DNA of 64,000 bases from Solihabitans fulvus. Its GTDB lineage: Bacteria > Actinomycetota > Actinomycetes > Mycobacteriales > Pseudonocardiaceae. Made by a program: the position numbers and the translations under genes. Below are positions 1-8,735 of the stretch, piece after piece (within the stretch, counting starts at the first letter, position 1; each line of letters begins with the position of its first letter). The notes below the pieces were generated by a model. That model saw only the letters and a list, made by a program, of their open reading frames with translations. It was not told the DNA's origin and ran no database searches. The stretch spans positions 45,199 through 109,198 of the forward strand of contig NZ_VUOB01000037.1 of NCBI RefSeq assembly GCF_008386585.1, read 5' to 3'.

Positions 1-421
1 CGCGCTCGCTGGAGACCTTGATACCGCCGTACTTCGCGCCGCGCTCCTCGATCTCGGTGTCGTCCTCCAGCGGCGGCAGCAGCGGCGAGTCGACGGTCTG
101 CCCCGGGGTGCCCTGGTCGGCGTACACCGAGCAGGTCGACACGAACGTCCAGTGGCCCGCGTTGTCGCCGAGCTCCCGCAGCGCCTCGCGCACCCAGTTC
201 ACCGACATGGTGGCCACGTCGACGACGGCGTCGAACCGTTCGCCGCGCAGCGGCGCCAGCCCGTCGGGGGCGTCGCGGTCGATCGCGACGAGCGTGGCTC
301 CTTCCGGGACCGTGCCCGAGGTGCCGCGCGCCGCGCACACCACCTCGTGGCCGCGCCGCACGGCCTCCGCCGCGACGGCCTTGCCGAGGAAAACCGTTCC
401 ACCGAGTACGAGAACACGCAT
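1..421 (-). CDS. NAD-dependent epimerase/dehydratase (N-terminal part, runs off window)
   Basis: The reading frame starts at an ATG at 421 on the minus strand and is open to the window edge, so only about 140 N-terminal residues are seen. It begins with a Rossmann motif (VLGGTVFLGKAV) and contains a VSTCSVYAD segment typical of the SDR strand before the catalytic Tyr. A YGGIK segment near the edge fits the YxxxK catalytic pair of extended SDR enzymes. The substrate cannot be inferred. It is divergent from purS, with about 240 bp between them. The family call is firm; the precise function is open because the substrate-binding C-terminus is missing. Confidence 0.8.
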   Translation of the reverse strand, partial: MRVLVLGGTVFLGKAVAAEAVRRGHEVVCAARGTSGTVPEGATLVAIDRDAPDGLAPLRGERFDAVVDVATMSVNWVREALRELGDNAGHWTFVSTCSVYADQGTPGQTVDSPLLPPLEDDTEIEERGAKYGGIKVSSER

Positions 422-663
422 GAGCACACTTTCAGGGCACAAGCCCCGATCCGCCACCGTTCTCGCGGAGAGCGAAAGCCGCAGGTGATCGACAGCGTGA
501 TCGCCGACCGGATAACCGAGGGCTAGCGGCGACGCGGTCCAGGTCACACCGAGCAGGAAGGTAGGCTCCGCCGGTACCGCCGACCGTACCAAGGCTGCGG
601 TCGGGGTCGGCAAGGACACAGTTTTCGCTGTCTTGTTCAGCACAGAACCGGGAGCATCCTGTC

Positions 664-903
664 GTGGCCCGAGTCGTCGTCGACGTCATGCCCAAGCCCG
701 AGATCCTCGACCCCCAGGGCCAGGCGGTGGCCAATGCGCTGCCCCGCCTCGGTTTCGAGGGGATCACGAGCGTCCGCCAGGGCAAGCACTTCGAGCTGGA
801 GGTCGCCGACGACGTCGACGACGCCACGCTCGCCAAGATCGCGGAGACCTTCCTCGCCAACCCGGTCATCGAGGACTGGGTGGTTCGGCGGGTGGACGCG
901 TGA
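664..903 (+). CDS. purS: Phosphoribosylformylglycinamidine synthase subunit PurS
   Basis: This 79-residue protein starts at GTG 664. PurS is the small dimeric subunit that holds PurQ and PurL together in the three-component FGAM synthase, which makes step 4 of de novo purine synthesis and channels ammonia from PurQ to PurL. The sequence shows the family pattern: MARVVVDVMPKPEILDPQG at the N-terminus, a central GKHFELEV strand and a C-terminal NPVIEDW. The length is normal for the family. Its TGA stop overlaps the GTG start of purQ, which indicates translational coupling in a purS-purQ-purL operon. Confidence 0.97.
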   Translation: MARVVVDVMPKPEILDPQGQAVANALPRLGFEGITSVRQGKHFELEVADDVDDATLAKIAETFLANPVIEDWVVRRVDA

Positions 904-1571
904 AGATCGGCGTCATCACCTTCCCAGGCACCCTGGACGACACCGACGCGCAGCGCGCGGCCCGCTACGTCGACGCCGAAGCGGTGGCGCTCTGGCACGC
1001 GGACGCCGACCTGCACGGTGTCGACGCGGTGATCGTGCCTGGCGGCTTCTCCTACGGGGACTACCTGCGGGCCGGCGCGATCGCGCGGTTCGCCCCGGTG
1101 ATGCGGTCCGTGGTCGAGGCGGCCGGCAAGGGCATGCCCGTGCTGGGCATCTGCAACGGCTTCCAGATCCTGTGCGAGGCGGGCCTGCTGCCCGGCGCGA
1201 TGCTGCGCAACGCCGGCCTGCACTTCGTCTGCCGCGACCAGTGGCTGCGGGTGGAGAACAACACCACCGCGTGGTCGAGCCGCTACGAGCAGGGCGCCGA
1301 GATCATCGTGCCGGTGAAGAACATGGACGGCCGCTACACCGCCAGCCAGGCCACCCTGGACGAGCTGGAGGGCGAGGGCCGCGTGGTGTTCCGGTACGTC
1401 GGCGTGAACCCCAACGGGTCGTGCAACGACATCGCCGGCATCACCAGCGCGAACGGCCGGATCGTCGGCCTGATGCCGCACCCCGAGCACGCCATCGACG
1501 CGCTCACCGGGCCGTCCGACGACGGCCTCGGCATGTTCTACTCGGCTCTCGACGCGGTGGTGACGGCATGA
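900..1571 (+). CDS. purQ: Phosphoribosylformylglycinamidine synthase subunit PurQ (glutaminase)
   Basis: A 223-residue class I glutamine amidotransferase that hydrolyses glutamine to supply ammonia to PurL. The catalytic triad is visible: nucleophile Cys85 in VLGICNGFQ, and His194 and Glu196 in MPHPEHA. The PGGFSYGDYLR segment (oxyanion region) is intact. It starts at GTG 900, overlapping the purS stop by four bases, and its TGA stop (1569-1571) overlaps the purL ATG at 1568. The gene trio is therefore tightly coupled. The length is normal for the separate PurQ found in Gram-positive bacteria. Confidence 0.97.
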   Translation: MKIGVITFPGTLDDTDAQRAARYVDAEAVALWHADADLHGVDAVIVPGGFSYGDYLRAGAIARFAPVMRSVVEAAGKGMPVLGICNGFQILCEAGLLPGAMLRNAGLHFVCRDQWLRVENNTTAWSSRYEQGAEIIVPVKNMDGRYTASQATLDELEGEGRVVFRYVGVNPNGSCNDIAGITSANGRIVGLMPHPEHAIDALTGPSDDGLGMFYSALDAVVTA

Positions 1572-3853
1572 CCTCCACGCAGGTGCACATCGACACCGTG
1601 GCACGCGCCGAGGCGAGCCCGGACCAGCCGCAGCCCTACCGCGAGCTGGGCCTCAAGGACGACGAGTACCAGAAGATCCGCGAGATCCTCGGCCGTCGGC
1701 CGACCGAGGCCGAGCTGGCCATGTACTCGGTGATGTGGAGCGAGCACTGCTCCTACAAGTCCTCGAAGGTGCACTTCCGGCACTTCAAGGAGAACACCAC
1801 CGAGGAGATGCGCTCGAAGATGCTCGCCGGCATCGGCGAGAACGCTGGTGTGGTGGACATCGGCGACGGCTGGGCGGTCACCTTCAAGGTGGAGTCGCAC
1901 AACCATCCGTCCTATGTGGAGCCCTATCAGGGCGCGGCGACCGGCGTCGGCGGCATCGTCCGCGACATCATGGCGATGGGCGCCCGTCCGCTGGCCGTGC
2001 TCGACCCGCTGCGGTTCGGCCCGGCCGACGCCCCGGACACCCGCAGGGTGCTGCCGGGCATCGTCGCCGGGGTCGGCGGCTACGGCAACTGCCTCGGCCT
2101 GCCCAACATCGGCGGCGAGGTCGTCTTCGACGAGTCCTACGCGGGCAACCCGCTGGTCAACGCGGCGTGCGTCGGCGCGATGCGGGTCGAGGACCTGCAC
2201 CTGGCGCACGCGTCGGGCACCGGCAACAAGGTCATCCTGTTCGGCGCGCGGACCGGCCTCGACGGCATCGGCGGCGTGTCCGTCCTCGCCTCGGAGACGT
2301 TCTCCGGCGAGGAGGGCGGGACCGGGCGGAAGAAGCTGCCGGCCGTCCAGGTCGGCGACCCGTTCACCGAGAAGGTGCTGATCGAGTGCTGCCTCGAGCT
2401 GTTCGGGGAGCGGATCGTCGTCGGCATCCAGGACCTCGGCGGCGCCGGCCTGTCCTGCGCGACCAGCGAGCTGGCCAGCGCGGGTGACGGCGGCATGCGG
2501 GTCTGGCTGGAGCGGGTGCCGCTGCGCGCCGAGGGCATGACCCCGGCGGAGGTGCTCTCCAGCGAGTCGCAGGAGCGCATGTGCGCCGTGGTGCGGCCGG
2601 AGGACGTGCCGGCGTTCATGCGGGTGTGCCAGAAGTGGGACGTCATCGCCACCGAGATCGGCGAGGTGACCGACGGCGACCACCTGGTGATCACCTGGCA
2701 CGACGAGGTCGTCGTGGACGTGCCGCCGAGGACCGTCGCGCACGAGGGCCCCGAGTACCACCGGCCGATCGCGCGCCCGGCCGACCAGGACGCGTTGCAG
2801 GCCGACGTGCCCGACTCGCTGCCGCGTCCGTCCACACCGGACGAGCTGCGCGAGACGATCCTGCGGATGATCGCGTCGCCGAACCTGGCCTCGCGCAAGT
2901 GGGTCACCGACCAGTACGACCGCTACGTGCGTGGCGGCACGGTGCTGGCCCAGCCGTCCGACTCGGGCATGATCCGGATCGACGAGGAGACCGGGCGCGG
3001 GGTCGCGCTGGCCACCGACTGCAACGGCCGGTTCTGCAAGCTCGACCCGTACACGGGCGCGCAGCTGGCGCTGGCCGAGGCGTACCGCAACGTGGCGGTC
3101 AGCGGGGCGACCCCGCTGGCCGTGTCGGACTGCCTGAACTTCGGCTCGCCGGAGGACCCCGCGGTCATGTGGCAGTTCGAGCAGGCGATCAGGGGCATCG
3201 CGGAGGGCTGCCGCGAGCTGGGCATCCCGGTGACCGGCGGCAACGTCAGCTTCTACAACCAGACCGGCACGACGGCGATCCTGCCGACCCCGGTGATCGC
3301 GGTGCTGGGCGTCATCGACGACGTGCGGCGGCGCATCCCGACCGGCATCGGCGCCGAGGCTGGCGAGACCCTGCTGCTGTTGGGTGAGACGCGCGACGAG
3401 TTCGGCGGCTCGGAGTGGGCGAACGTCGTGCACGGGCACCTCGGCGGCCTGCCGCCGAAGGTCGACCTGGCGCGGGAGAAGCTGCTGGCCGACGTGCTGC
3501 TGGCCGGCTCGCGGGACGGCATGGTGTCGGCCGCGCACGACCTGTCCGACGGCGGCCTCGCCCAGGCGCTGGTCGAGGCGTGCCTGCTCGGCGAGACGGG
3601 CGCCAGGGTGTTCGTGGACGGCGACCCGTTCGTGCAGCTGTTCAGCGAGTCCGCCGGCCGGGTGCTGGTGGCCGTGCCGCGCACCGAGGAGCTGCGGTTC
3701 ACCGACATGTGCACCGCGCGCGGACTGCCGTGGAGCAAGGTCGGTGTGGTCGACCCCGAGTCCGAGTCGCTGGAGATCCAGGACGTCGCGACGATCGGCC
3801 TCGCCGAGCTGCGCACCGCCTGGGAGGGCACGCTGCCCGCCCTGTTCGACTGA
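1568..3853 (+). CDS. purL: Phosphoribosylformylglycinamidine synthase subunit PurL
   Basis: A 761-residue small-type PurL, the ATP-dependent synthase subunit that converts FGAR to FGAM using ammonia from PurQ. The start is ATG 1568, because it overlaps the purQ stop in an ATGA arrangement. The N-terminal MWSEHCSYKSSK segment carries the conserved active-site His and Lys region. Two AIRS-type halves follow, with metal and phosphate loops such as VESHNHPSYVEPYQGAATG and the later DLSDGGLAQALVE. The length matches PurL that works with separate PurS and PurQ, as opposed to the roughly 1300-residue fused enzyme. It is the last gene of the operon; a hairpin follows. Confidence 0.97.
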   Translation: MTSTQVHIDTVARAEASPDQPQPYRELGLKDDEYQKIREILGRRPTEAELAMYSVMWSEHCSYKSSKVHFRHFKENTTEEMRSKMLAGIGENAGVVDIGDGWAVTFKVESHNHPSYVEPYQGAATGVGGIVRDIMAMGARPLAVLDPLRFGPADAPDTRRVLPGIVAGVGGYGNCLGLPNIGGEVVFDESYAGNPLVNAACVGAMRVEDLHLAHASGTGNKVILFGARTGLDGIGGVSVLASETFSGEEGGTGRKKLPAVQVGDPFTEKVLIECCLELFGERIVVGIQDLGGAGLSCATSELASAGDGGMRVWLERVPLRAEGMTPAEVLSSESQERMCAVVRPEDVPAFMRVCQKWDVIATEIGEVTDGDHLVITWHDEVVVDVPPRTVAHEGPEYHRPIARPADQDALQADVPDSLPRPSTPDELRETILRMIASPNLASRKWVTDQYDRYVRGGTVLAQPSDSGMIRIDEETGRGVALATDCNGRFCKLDPYTGAQLALAEAYRNVAVSGATPLAVSDCLNFGSPEDPAVMWQFEQAIRGIAEGCRELGIPVTGGNVSFYNQTGTTAILPTPVIAVLGVIDDVRRRIPTGIGAEAGETLLLLGETRDEFGGSEWANVVHGHLGGLPPKVDLAREKLLADVLLAGSRDGMVSAAHDLSDGGLAQALVEACLLGETGARVFVDGDPFVQLFSESAGRVLVAVPRTEELRFTDMCTARGLPWSKVGVVDPESESLEIQDVATIGLAELRTAWEGTLPALFD

Positions 3854-3870
3854 CGGTTCGACACGGAGGA

Positions 3871-3897
3871 GCGCGGCACCCGTCGTGGGTGCCGCGC
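3871..3897. terminator. Bidirectional terminator between purL and GH25 gene
   Basis: A perfect 11-bp stem (GCGCGGCACCC at 3871-3881 with its complement at 3887-3897) and a 5-nt loop. It sits in the short gap between the convergent purL (ends 3853) and the first lysozyme gene (ends 3931). There is no long T tract, as is usual for high-GC actinobacterial terminators. Confidence 0.75.
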
Positions 3898-3930
3898 TTC
3901 CCGCGTGGTGTTTCGCGATGGCGACCGGGG

Positions 3931-4779
3931 TCAGCCGTTGGCCAGCGCCACCAGGCGGTCGGCCGCGCCGTTGAAGACGTCCTGGTCACCGGGGAAGGTG
4001 CCGTGGTCGTTGAACTGCCAGAAGGTGTAGAAGCCCCAGCCCGCGGGCAGGGTGCCGGCGCTGGACGAGTAGCGGGCGATGAACAGCGGGTTGGTCGAGC
4101 CGAGCGCGGTCCAGTTGCCGACGCACTGGTTCCACCAGTTGGTCGAGGTGTAGACGGTCGGGTACCGGCCGGTGCGGGAGTGCACGGTGTTGCTGAAGTC
4201 CAGGATCCACGAGCGCATGGCGCCCTGGCTGATGCCGTAGCAGGTGGAGCCGCTGGGGTTGTACTCGATGTCCAGCATGGGCGGCAGCGTCTTGCCGTCC
4301 CTTGACCAGCCGCCGCCGTGCGAGACGAAGTAGTTGGCCTGGGTCGCGCCGCTGGAGCTGTTGGGGTGCGCGAAGTGGTACGCGCCCCTGATCAGCCCGA
4401 CGTTGTAGGAGCCGTTGTACTGCTGGGCGAAGTACGCGTTGGTGTAGCCGGTGCCCTCGGTGGCCTTGACGTAGGCGAACCTGGCGCCGTTGGCCCTGAC
4501 CGACGACCAGTTGACGTTGCCCTGGTAGCCGCTGACGTCGAGGCCGGGGGTCTGGGTCACCATCGGGATGAGCGTGCGGTCCGCTAAACCCTGGTGACCC
4601 TCGTGCTTGGCGATCTCTGAACCTGCGTAGTGGTCGAACGATCCGCTGTCCACAGCGGCGAGGTCGCTGGCCGGAGCCGCGTCCGCCGGGCTGACCGAGC
4701 CCAGCACGAGCGCGGTCGCGGCGATGCCGACCGCCGCGGCCAGCAGACCTCGCCGCGTGTTCGTGATCCTGATCTTCAT
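3931..4779 (-). CDS. Secreted GH25 lysozyme (1 of 3 tandem paralogues)
   Basis: A 282-residue secreted muramidase of glycoside hydrolase family 25, which cleaves the beta-1,4 bond between MurNAc and GlcNAc in peptidoglycan. Residues 1 to about 35 form a signal peptide (Arg pair, hydrophobic core, Ala-rich end). A spacer holding HYAGSEIAKHEG follows, then a TIM-barrel catalytic domain of about 205 residues. Family landmarks are GLDVSGYQGNV (first catalytic Asp), YVKATEGTGYTN, GAYHFA and MLDIEYNP (catalytic Asp/Glu). There is no cell-wall binding domain. It is the most downstream of three paralogues read on the minus strand. Each has its own start and a gap of over 100 bp, so separate promoters are possible. 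Confidence 0.93.
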   Translation of the reverse strand: MKIRITNTRRGLLAAAVGIAATALVLGSVSPADAAPASDLAAVDSGSFDHYAGSEIAKHEGHQGLADRTLIPMVTQTPGLDVSGYQGNVNWSSVRANGARFAYVKATEGTGYTNAYFAQQYNGSYNVGLIRGAYHFAHPNSSSGATQANYFVSHGGGWSRDGKTLPPMLDIEYNPSGSTCYGISQGAMRSWILDFSNTVHSRTGRYPTVYTSTNWWNQCVGNWTALGSTNPLFIARYSSSAGTLPAGWGFYTFWQFNDHGTFPGDQDVFNGAADRLVALANG

Positions 4780-4911
4780 CCTCGACCCTTCTGGTGCCGT
4801 CGTCCCCAGCGGTGAAGTGTCGTGGATGACCTAACAGGTTGACTAGAGTCTTCGTTAATTGATCACGAATGTTCGATTGACGTGAAATTAGCAGCCGGGG
4901 TTTCGGTCCGT

Positions 4912-5787
4912 TCAGCCGTTGGCGAGTGCCTGCAACCGGTCCATCGCGCCGTTGAAGACGTTCTGGTCACCGGGGAACGCGCCGGAGTCGGCGTACTGCC
5001 AGAAGGTGTAGACGCCCCACGCGTAGGGCAGCGTGCCGGGACCGGACGAGTAGCTGGCCACCCACAACGGGTTGGTGCTGCTGAAGTCGCCGGAGTTGCC
5101 GGTGCACTGGCTCCACCAGTTGTTCGCGGTGTAGATCGTCGGCCACCGGCCGGTGCGGGCCTGCACCTCGTCGCTGAAGTCCTTGATCCACTGCACCATG
5201 GACCACTGGCTCAGCCCGTAGCAGGTCGCGCCGTACGGGTTGTACTCGATGTCCAGCGCGGGCGGCAGGGTCTGCCCGTCGCCGGACCAGCCGCCGCCGT
5301 TGTCCACGAAGTAGTCGGCCTGGGTGGCTCCGCCGGTCTGGTCGGGCAGCGCGAAGTGGTACGCGCCCCTGATCATGCCGACGTCGTAGGCGCCGTTGTA
5401 CTGCTGGGCGAAGTACGGGTTGGTGTAGCCGGTGCCCTCGGTCGCCTTGGTGTAGGCGAACCTGGCCCCGTTGTTCCAGGCGGTCTGCCAGTCGACGTTG
5501 CCCTGCCAGCCGCTGACGTCCATGCCGTAGGTCGCGGTCGAGGCGACGTGCGGGCGCACGGTGCCGGCCGGCGGGCGGCCCTCGTGCTTGGCGATCTGCG
5601 AGCCGGCCGGATGGTCGAGGCGGTGGATCATCGCGGCGAGCCTCGGGTTGTCGGCCGGGTTGTTCGGCAGGGCTTGGCCGACAGCGGCGGTGGCGGGGCT
5701 GATCGCGCCGAGTAACAGGCCGCCGGTGCACAGTCCGACGGCGACGGCCATTCGGGCGCGAGCCCACGAGCGAAAGGTCGTAGTCAT
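4912..5787 (-). CDS. Secreted GH25 lysozyme (2 of 3 tandem paralogues)
   Basis: A 291-residue paralogue of the neighbouring lysozymes. I chose ATG 5787 over an upstream in-frame start at 5826. It has a GGAGAGG Shine-Dalgarno just upstream, and it places the Arg-rich, hydrophobic signal peptide at the N-terminus. Catalytic-domain motifs are intact: GMDVSGWQGNV, TKATEGTGYTN, GAYHFALP and ALDIEYNPYG. The pre-catalytic segment reads HPAGSQIAKHEG, a variant of the HYAGSEIAKHEG shared by the other two. Expected role: extracellular peptidoglycan hydrolysis, either in self wall turnover or against competitors. The sequence does not distinguish these. Confidence 0.92.
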   Translation of the reverse strand: MTTTFRSWARARMAVAVGLCTGGLLLGAISPATAAVGQALPNNPADNPRLAAMIHRLDHPAGSQIAKHEGRPPAGTVRPHVASTATYGMDVSGWQGNVDWQTAWNNGARFAYTKATEGTGYTNPYFAQQYNGAYDVGMIRGAYHFALPDQTGGATQADYFVDNGGGWSGDGQTLPPALDIEYNPYGATCYGLSQWSMVQWIKDFSDEVQARTGRWPTIYTANNWWSQCTGNSGDFSSTNPLWVASYSSGPGTLPYAWGVYTFWQYADSGAFPGDQNVFNGAMDRLQALANG

Positions 5788-5942
5788 GGCTGACCCTCTC
5801 CAACGAGCGCAGGGGACGATGATCACTCAAGGTGACCATCTAGCTCGAAAGTGTGAGGGTCCAGTAACGAAATTGCCAGTCGTGTGGTGAATTAGTCACG
5901 TAGAAGGACTAAGATCGTCAGCTGCCGGACGGTCGCGCGTCG

Positions 5943-6764
5943 TCACCCGGTCGCGAACGCCCGCAGTTGGTCGTAGCTGCCGTTGAAGGCGTTCTGATCA
6001 CCGGGGAACATGCCGGAGTTGGCGTACTGCCAGATCGAGTAGCCACCCCAGCTGGCCGGCAGGTCGCCGACGCTGTCGGCGTACCTGGCCACCCACAGGG
6101 GGTTCGCGCCGAAGCCCGGGTTGTTGTTCGTGCAGCGGGCCCACCAGTTCAGGCTGGTGTAGATCACCGGATAGCGGCCGATGCGGGCCCTGATCTGCTC
6201 GCTGAACGCGCTGAGCCAGTTCGCCATCTGGAACCGGTCCATGCCGTAACACGTGTCGCCGTAGGGGTTGTACTCGATGTCCATCGCCGGCGGCAGCGTC
6301 CTGCCGTCCGGCGACCAGCCGCCGCCGTGGTCGACGAAGAAGTTGGCCTGGTCGACGCCGTTGGACACGTCCGGCAGCGCGAAGTGGTAGGCCCCGTGGA
6401 ACATGCCGACGTTGTAGGCGCCGTTGTACTGCTGGCCGAAGTTCGGGTTGGTGTAGGTGACGCCCTCGGTCGCCTTGACGTAGGCGAACCTCGCGCCGTT
6501 GTTCGCGGCGGCCTGCCAGTCGATGTCGCCCTGGTGGCTGCTGACGTCCATGCCGGCCACGCCGCCGTCGCGCAGGTGCGTAGGCGCGCTCCGCGCGACG
6601 CCCTCGTGTTTGGCGATCTCCGAGCCCGCGTAGTGGTCCTCCGGCGAGGAACCCGGCGGGGCGGCCGCGGCGACCGGCAGGCCGCCGATGATCACGGCGC
6701 TCGCCACGAGCGTCGCGGTGCCGAGTCGGGTGCTCCAGGGGCGCGGGCGGTTGCGGTGGGCCAC
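5943..6764 (-). CDS. Secreted GH25 lysozyme (3 of 3 tandem paralogues)
   Basis: A 273-residue GH25 muramidase with an N-terminal signal peptide (RPRPW, hydrophobic stretch to VAAAAP), then HYAGSEIAKHEG and the catalytic barrel. Motifs are GMDVSSHQGDID, YVKATEGVTYTN, GAYHFALPD and AMDIEYNPYG, so catalytic acids are present. It is more divergent than the other two copies, for example in the middle of the barrel (NNNPGFGANP). It is the first of the three genes in transcription order and is divergent from the glutamate decarboxylase gene. The tandem arrangement points to local gene duplication. Confidence 0.92.
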   Translation of the reverse strand: MAHRNRPRPWSTRLGTATLVASAVIIGGLPVAAAAPPGSSPEDHYAGSEIAKHEGVARSAPTHLRDGGVAGMDVSSHQGDIDWQAAANNGARFAYVKATEGVTYTNPNFGQQYNGAYNVGMFHGAYHFALPDVSNGVDQANFFVDHGGGWSPDGRTLPPAMDIEYNPYGDTCYGMDRFQMANWLSAFSEQIRARIGRYPVIYTSLNWWARCTNNNPGFGANPLWVARYADSVGDLPASWGGYSIWQYANSGMFPGDQNAFNGSYDQLRAFATG

Positions 6765-6922
6765 GGATGTCCCCCATCCGGTTGGGCGGAGGCCGCCATG
6801 CTGGTGTTCGGTCAGCGAGGTGACCTCGGTGTGGTGGCGCGCTTCGACTGTTCGGGTTAGATCGTGCAGCCTTTCGCGGCAATCCGCATCCGGTGATCCC
6901 CTCGGGTCCTACATTCGGTGAC

Positions 6923-8320
6923 ATGCCGCGCGCACACGAACCACTCGAGGAAGACAACGGCAGGGCGGAGGTCTCGGTGAACCCGGTGTTCACCAGGGAA
7001 CCCGTGCGGGTGCCCCGCAACGAGCTGCCGCCACGGGGCGTCGACCCGGACATCGCCTACCAGGTCGTGCACGACGAGCTGATGCTCGACGGCAACGCGC
7101 GGCTCAATCTCGCCACCTTCGTGACGACCTGGATGGAGCCCCAGGCGAAGGTGCTGATGGCCGAGTGCTTCGACAAGAACATGATCGACAAGGACGAGTA
7201 CCCCAGGACCGCGGATCTGGAGATGCGCTGCGTCCGGATGCTCGCCGACCTCTGGCACGCCCCGGACGCCTCGCTCGCGCCGGGCTGCTCGACCACCGGA
7301 TCGAGCGAGGCGTGCATGCTCGCCGGCCTCGCGCTCAAGCGGCGCTGGCAGCACGCGCGCCGCGCCGCCGGCAAACCGACCGACCGGCCCAACATCGTGA
7401 TGGGCGTCAACGTCCAGATCTGCTGGGAGAAGTTCGCCAACTTCTGGGACGTCGAGGCGCGCCTGGTGCCCATGTCCGGCGATCGGTTCCACCTGTCGGC
7501 GGCGGAGGCGGCCGCGCACTGCGACGAGAACACCATCGGCGTGGTGGCGATCATGGGCTCGACCTTCGACGGCAGCTACGAGCCGGTGGCCGAGATCTGC
7601 GCCGCGCTCGACGAGCTGGCCGAGCGCACCGGCGTGGACGTCCCGGTGCACGTGGACGGCGCGTCCGGCGCGATGATCGCGCCGTTCTGCGATCCGGGGC
7701 TGGAGTGGGACTTCCGGCTGCCCAGGGTCGCCTCGATCAACACCTCGGGGCACAAGTACGGGCACGTCTACCCCGGGGTCGGCTGGATCGTCTGGCGGGA
7801 GGTCGCCGCGCTGCCGGAGGACCTGGTGTTCCGGGTGAACTACCTCGGCGGGAACATGCCGACCTTCGCGCTGAACTTCTCCAGGCCCGGCGCGCAGGTG
7901 GTCGCCCAGTACTACAACTTCCTGCGGCTGGGCTTCGACGGCTACCGGCGGGTGCAGGAGTCCTGCCGCGAGGTGGCCACCTCGCTGTCGGCGCGGATCG
8001 CGGCGCTTGGCCCGTTCCGGCTGCTCACCGACGGCAGCGAGCTGCCGGTGTTCGCCTTCACCCTGGCCGAGGGCGTCACCAGCTTCTCGGTGTTCGACGT
8101 GTCGGCGGCGCTGCGGGAGAACGGCTGGCTGGTGCCGGCGTACACGTTCCCGGCGGACCGGACGGACCTCGCCGCGCTGCGGATCGTGGCGCGCCTCGGG
8201 TTCTCGCACGACCTGGCCGACCTGCTGGTCGAGGACCTGACCAGGGCGCTGCCGAGGCTGCTCGCGCAGAGCGGGCCGATCAGGGGTCCCGAGGGGGCCA
8301 GCTTCGCGCACGGCGCCTGA
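6923..8320 (+). CDS. gadB: Glutamate decarboxylase (PLP-dependent, group II)
   Basis: About 465 residues from ATG 6923, close to the 466 of E. coli GadB; a GTG at 6893 would add ten residues. It converts L-glutamate to GABA and CO2, consuming an intracellular proton. Landmarks are the N-terminal RLNLATFVTTWMEP, GSSEACMLAGLALKRRW, VHVDGASGAMIAPF (PLP-contacting Asp) and SGHKYGHVYPGVGW, where the Lys forms the Schiff base. It lacks an adjacent glutamate/GABA antiporter, so a complete acid-resistance system is not shown here. Entry into a GABA shunt is an alternative role. It is divergent from the third lysozyme gene. Confidence 0.95.
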   Translation: MPRAHEPLEEDNGRAEVSVNPVFTREPVRVPRNELPPRGVDPDIAYQVVHDELMLDGNARLNLATFVTTWMEPQAKVLMAECFDKNMIDKDEYPRTADLEMRCVRMLADLWHAPDASLAPGCSTTGSSEACMLAGLALKRRWQHARRAAGKPTDRPNIVMGVNVQICWEKFANFWDVEARLVPMSGDRFHLSAAEAAAHCDENTIGVVAIMGSTFDGSYEPVAEICAALDELAERTGVDVPVHVDGASGAMIAPFCDPGLEWDFRLPRVASINTSGHKYGHVYPGVGWIVWREVAALPEDLVFRVNYLGGNMPTFALNFSRPGAQVVAQYYNFLRLGFDGYRRVQESCREVATSLSARIAALGPFRLLTDGSELPVFAFTLAEGVTSFSVFDVSAALRENGWLVPAYTFPADRTDLAALRIVARLGFSHDLADLLVEDLTRALPRLLAQSGPIRGPEGASFAHGA

Positions 8321-8348
8321 CCCGGATCGCCCAGCGATCGGCACAGCT

Positions 8349-8594
8349 CTACAGCAGCACGACCTCGCGGACGGTGCGGTCGGTGCGCACCAGCACCTCG
8401 GCGTGCTCCTCCCGGATGGCGCGGTAGACCAGCTCGCCGTAGGCGACGAGCCGGCGCAGCGCCTCGCTGAGGCCGACGTGCTCGCGCTCGATCACGAGCT
8501 GGAGCGCGAGCACGGTCTCCGGGGCGACGGCCGCGTCGATCCGGCTGACGCGGTGCGCGGCGCCGTGACGGGTTGGCTCAGTGGCATGGTCCAT
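8349..8594 (-). CDS. Small ribbon-helix-helix-like DNA-binding protein, paralogue 1
   Basis: An 81-residue protein. The segment from residue 25 (VAPETVLALQLVIEREHVG then LSEALRRLVAYG) fits a ribbon-helix-helix layout: a short strand, helix A, a turn, then helix B with an ALRRL core. The C-terminal tail (VLVRTDRTVREVVLL) is also conserved in the paralogue at 9540-9824. RHH proteins are small dimeric repressors or antitoxins that usually autoregulate. No toxin gene is adjacent on the same strand. The function is inferred only from fold and size; no experimentally known family is recognised. Confidence 0.6.
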   Translation of the reverse strand: MDHATEPTRHGAAHRVSRIDAAVAPETVLALQLVIEREHVGLSEALRRLVAYGELVYRAIREEHAEVLVRTDRTVREVVLL

Positions 8595-8667
8595 GACGCC
8601 GCCCTCCGTTGGTCGCCCCTCTGTTCGTCGAGTATCGCATCATCACCACGTTGCCGCAACATATCTG

Positions 8668-8682
8668 CCACACATTCTGTGG
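8668..8682. promoter_or_regulatory. Inverted repeat in divergent promoter region
   Basis: CCACA and TGTGG arms around a 5-nt spacer, in the 141-bp gap between the RHH-like gene (8594, minus) and the small membrane protein (8736, plus). The arms are only 5 bp, so an operator role is possible but weak. Confidence 0.3.
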
Positions 8683-8735
8683 TAGATCGTCACTGGCTAT
8701 GATCTGATCCGGGGGTCACGGAGAGGGATCGCGCG

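Noticed and set aside
422..663. tRNA or riboswitch upstream of purS
   Set aside because: A GGTAC/GTACC inverted repeat is visible, but no cloverleaf or purine riboswitch core could be recognised.
734..3853. Long alternative readings over purQ-purL, including a minus-strand frame at 1538-3538
   Set aside because: High-GC third-position bias leaves several frames open; PurQ and PurL motifs fix the real frames, and the other translations are Arg/Gly/Pro-rich without motifs.
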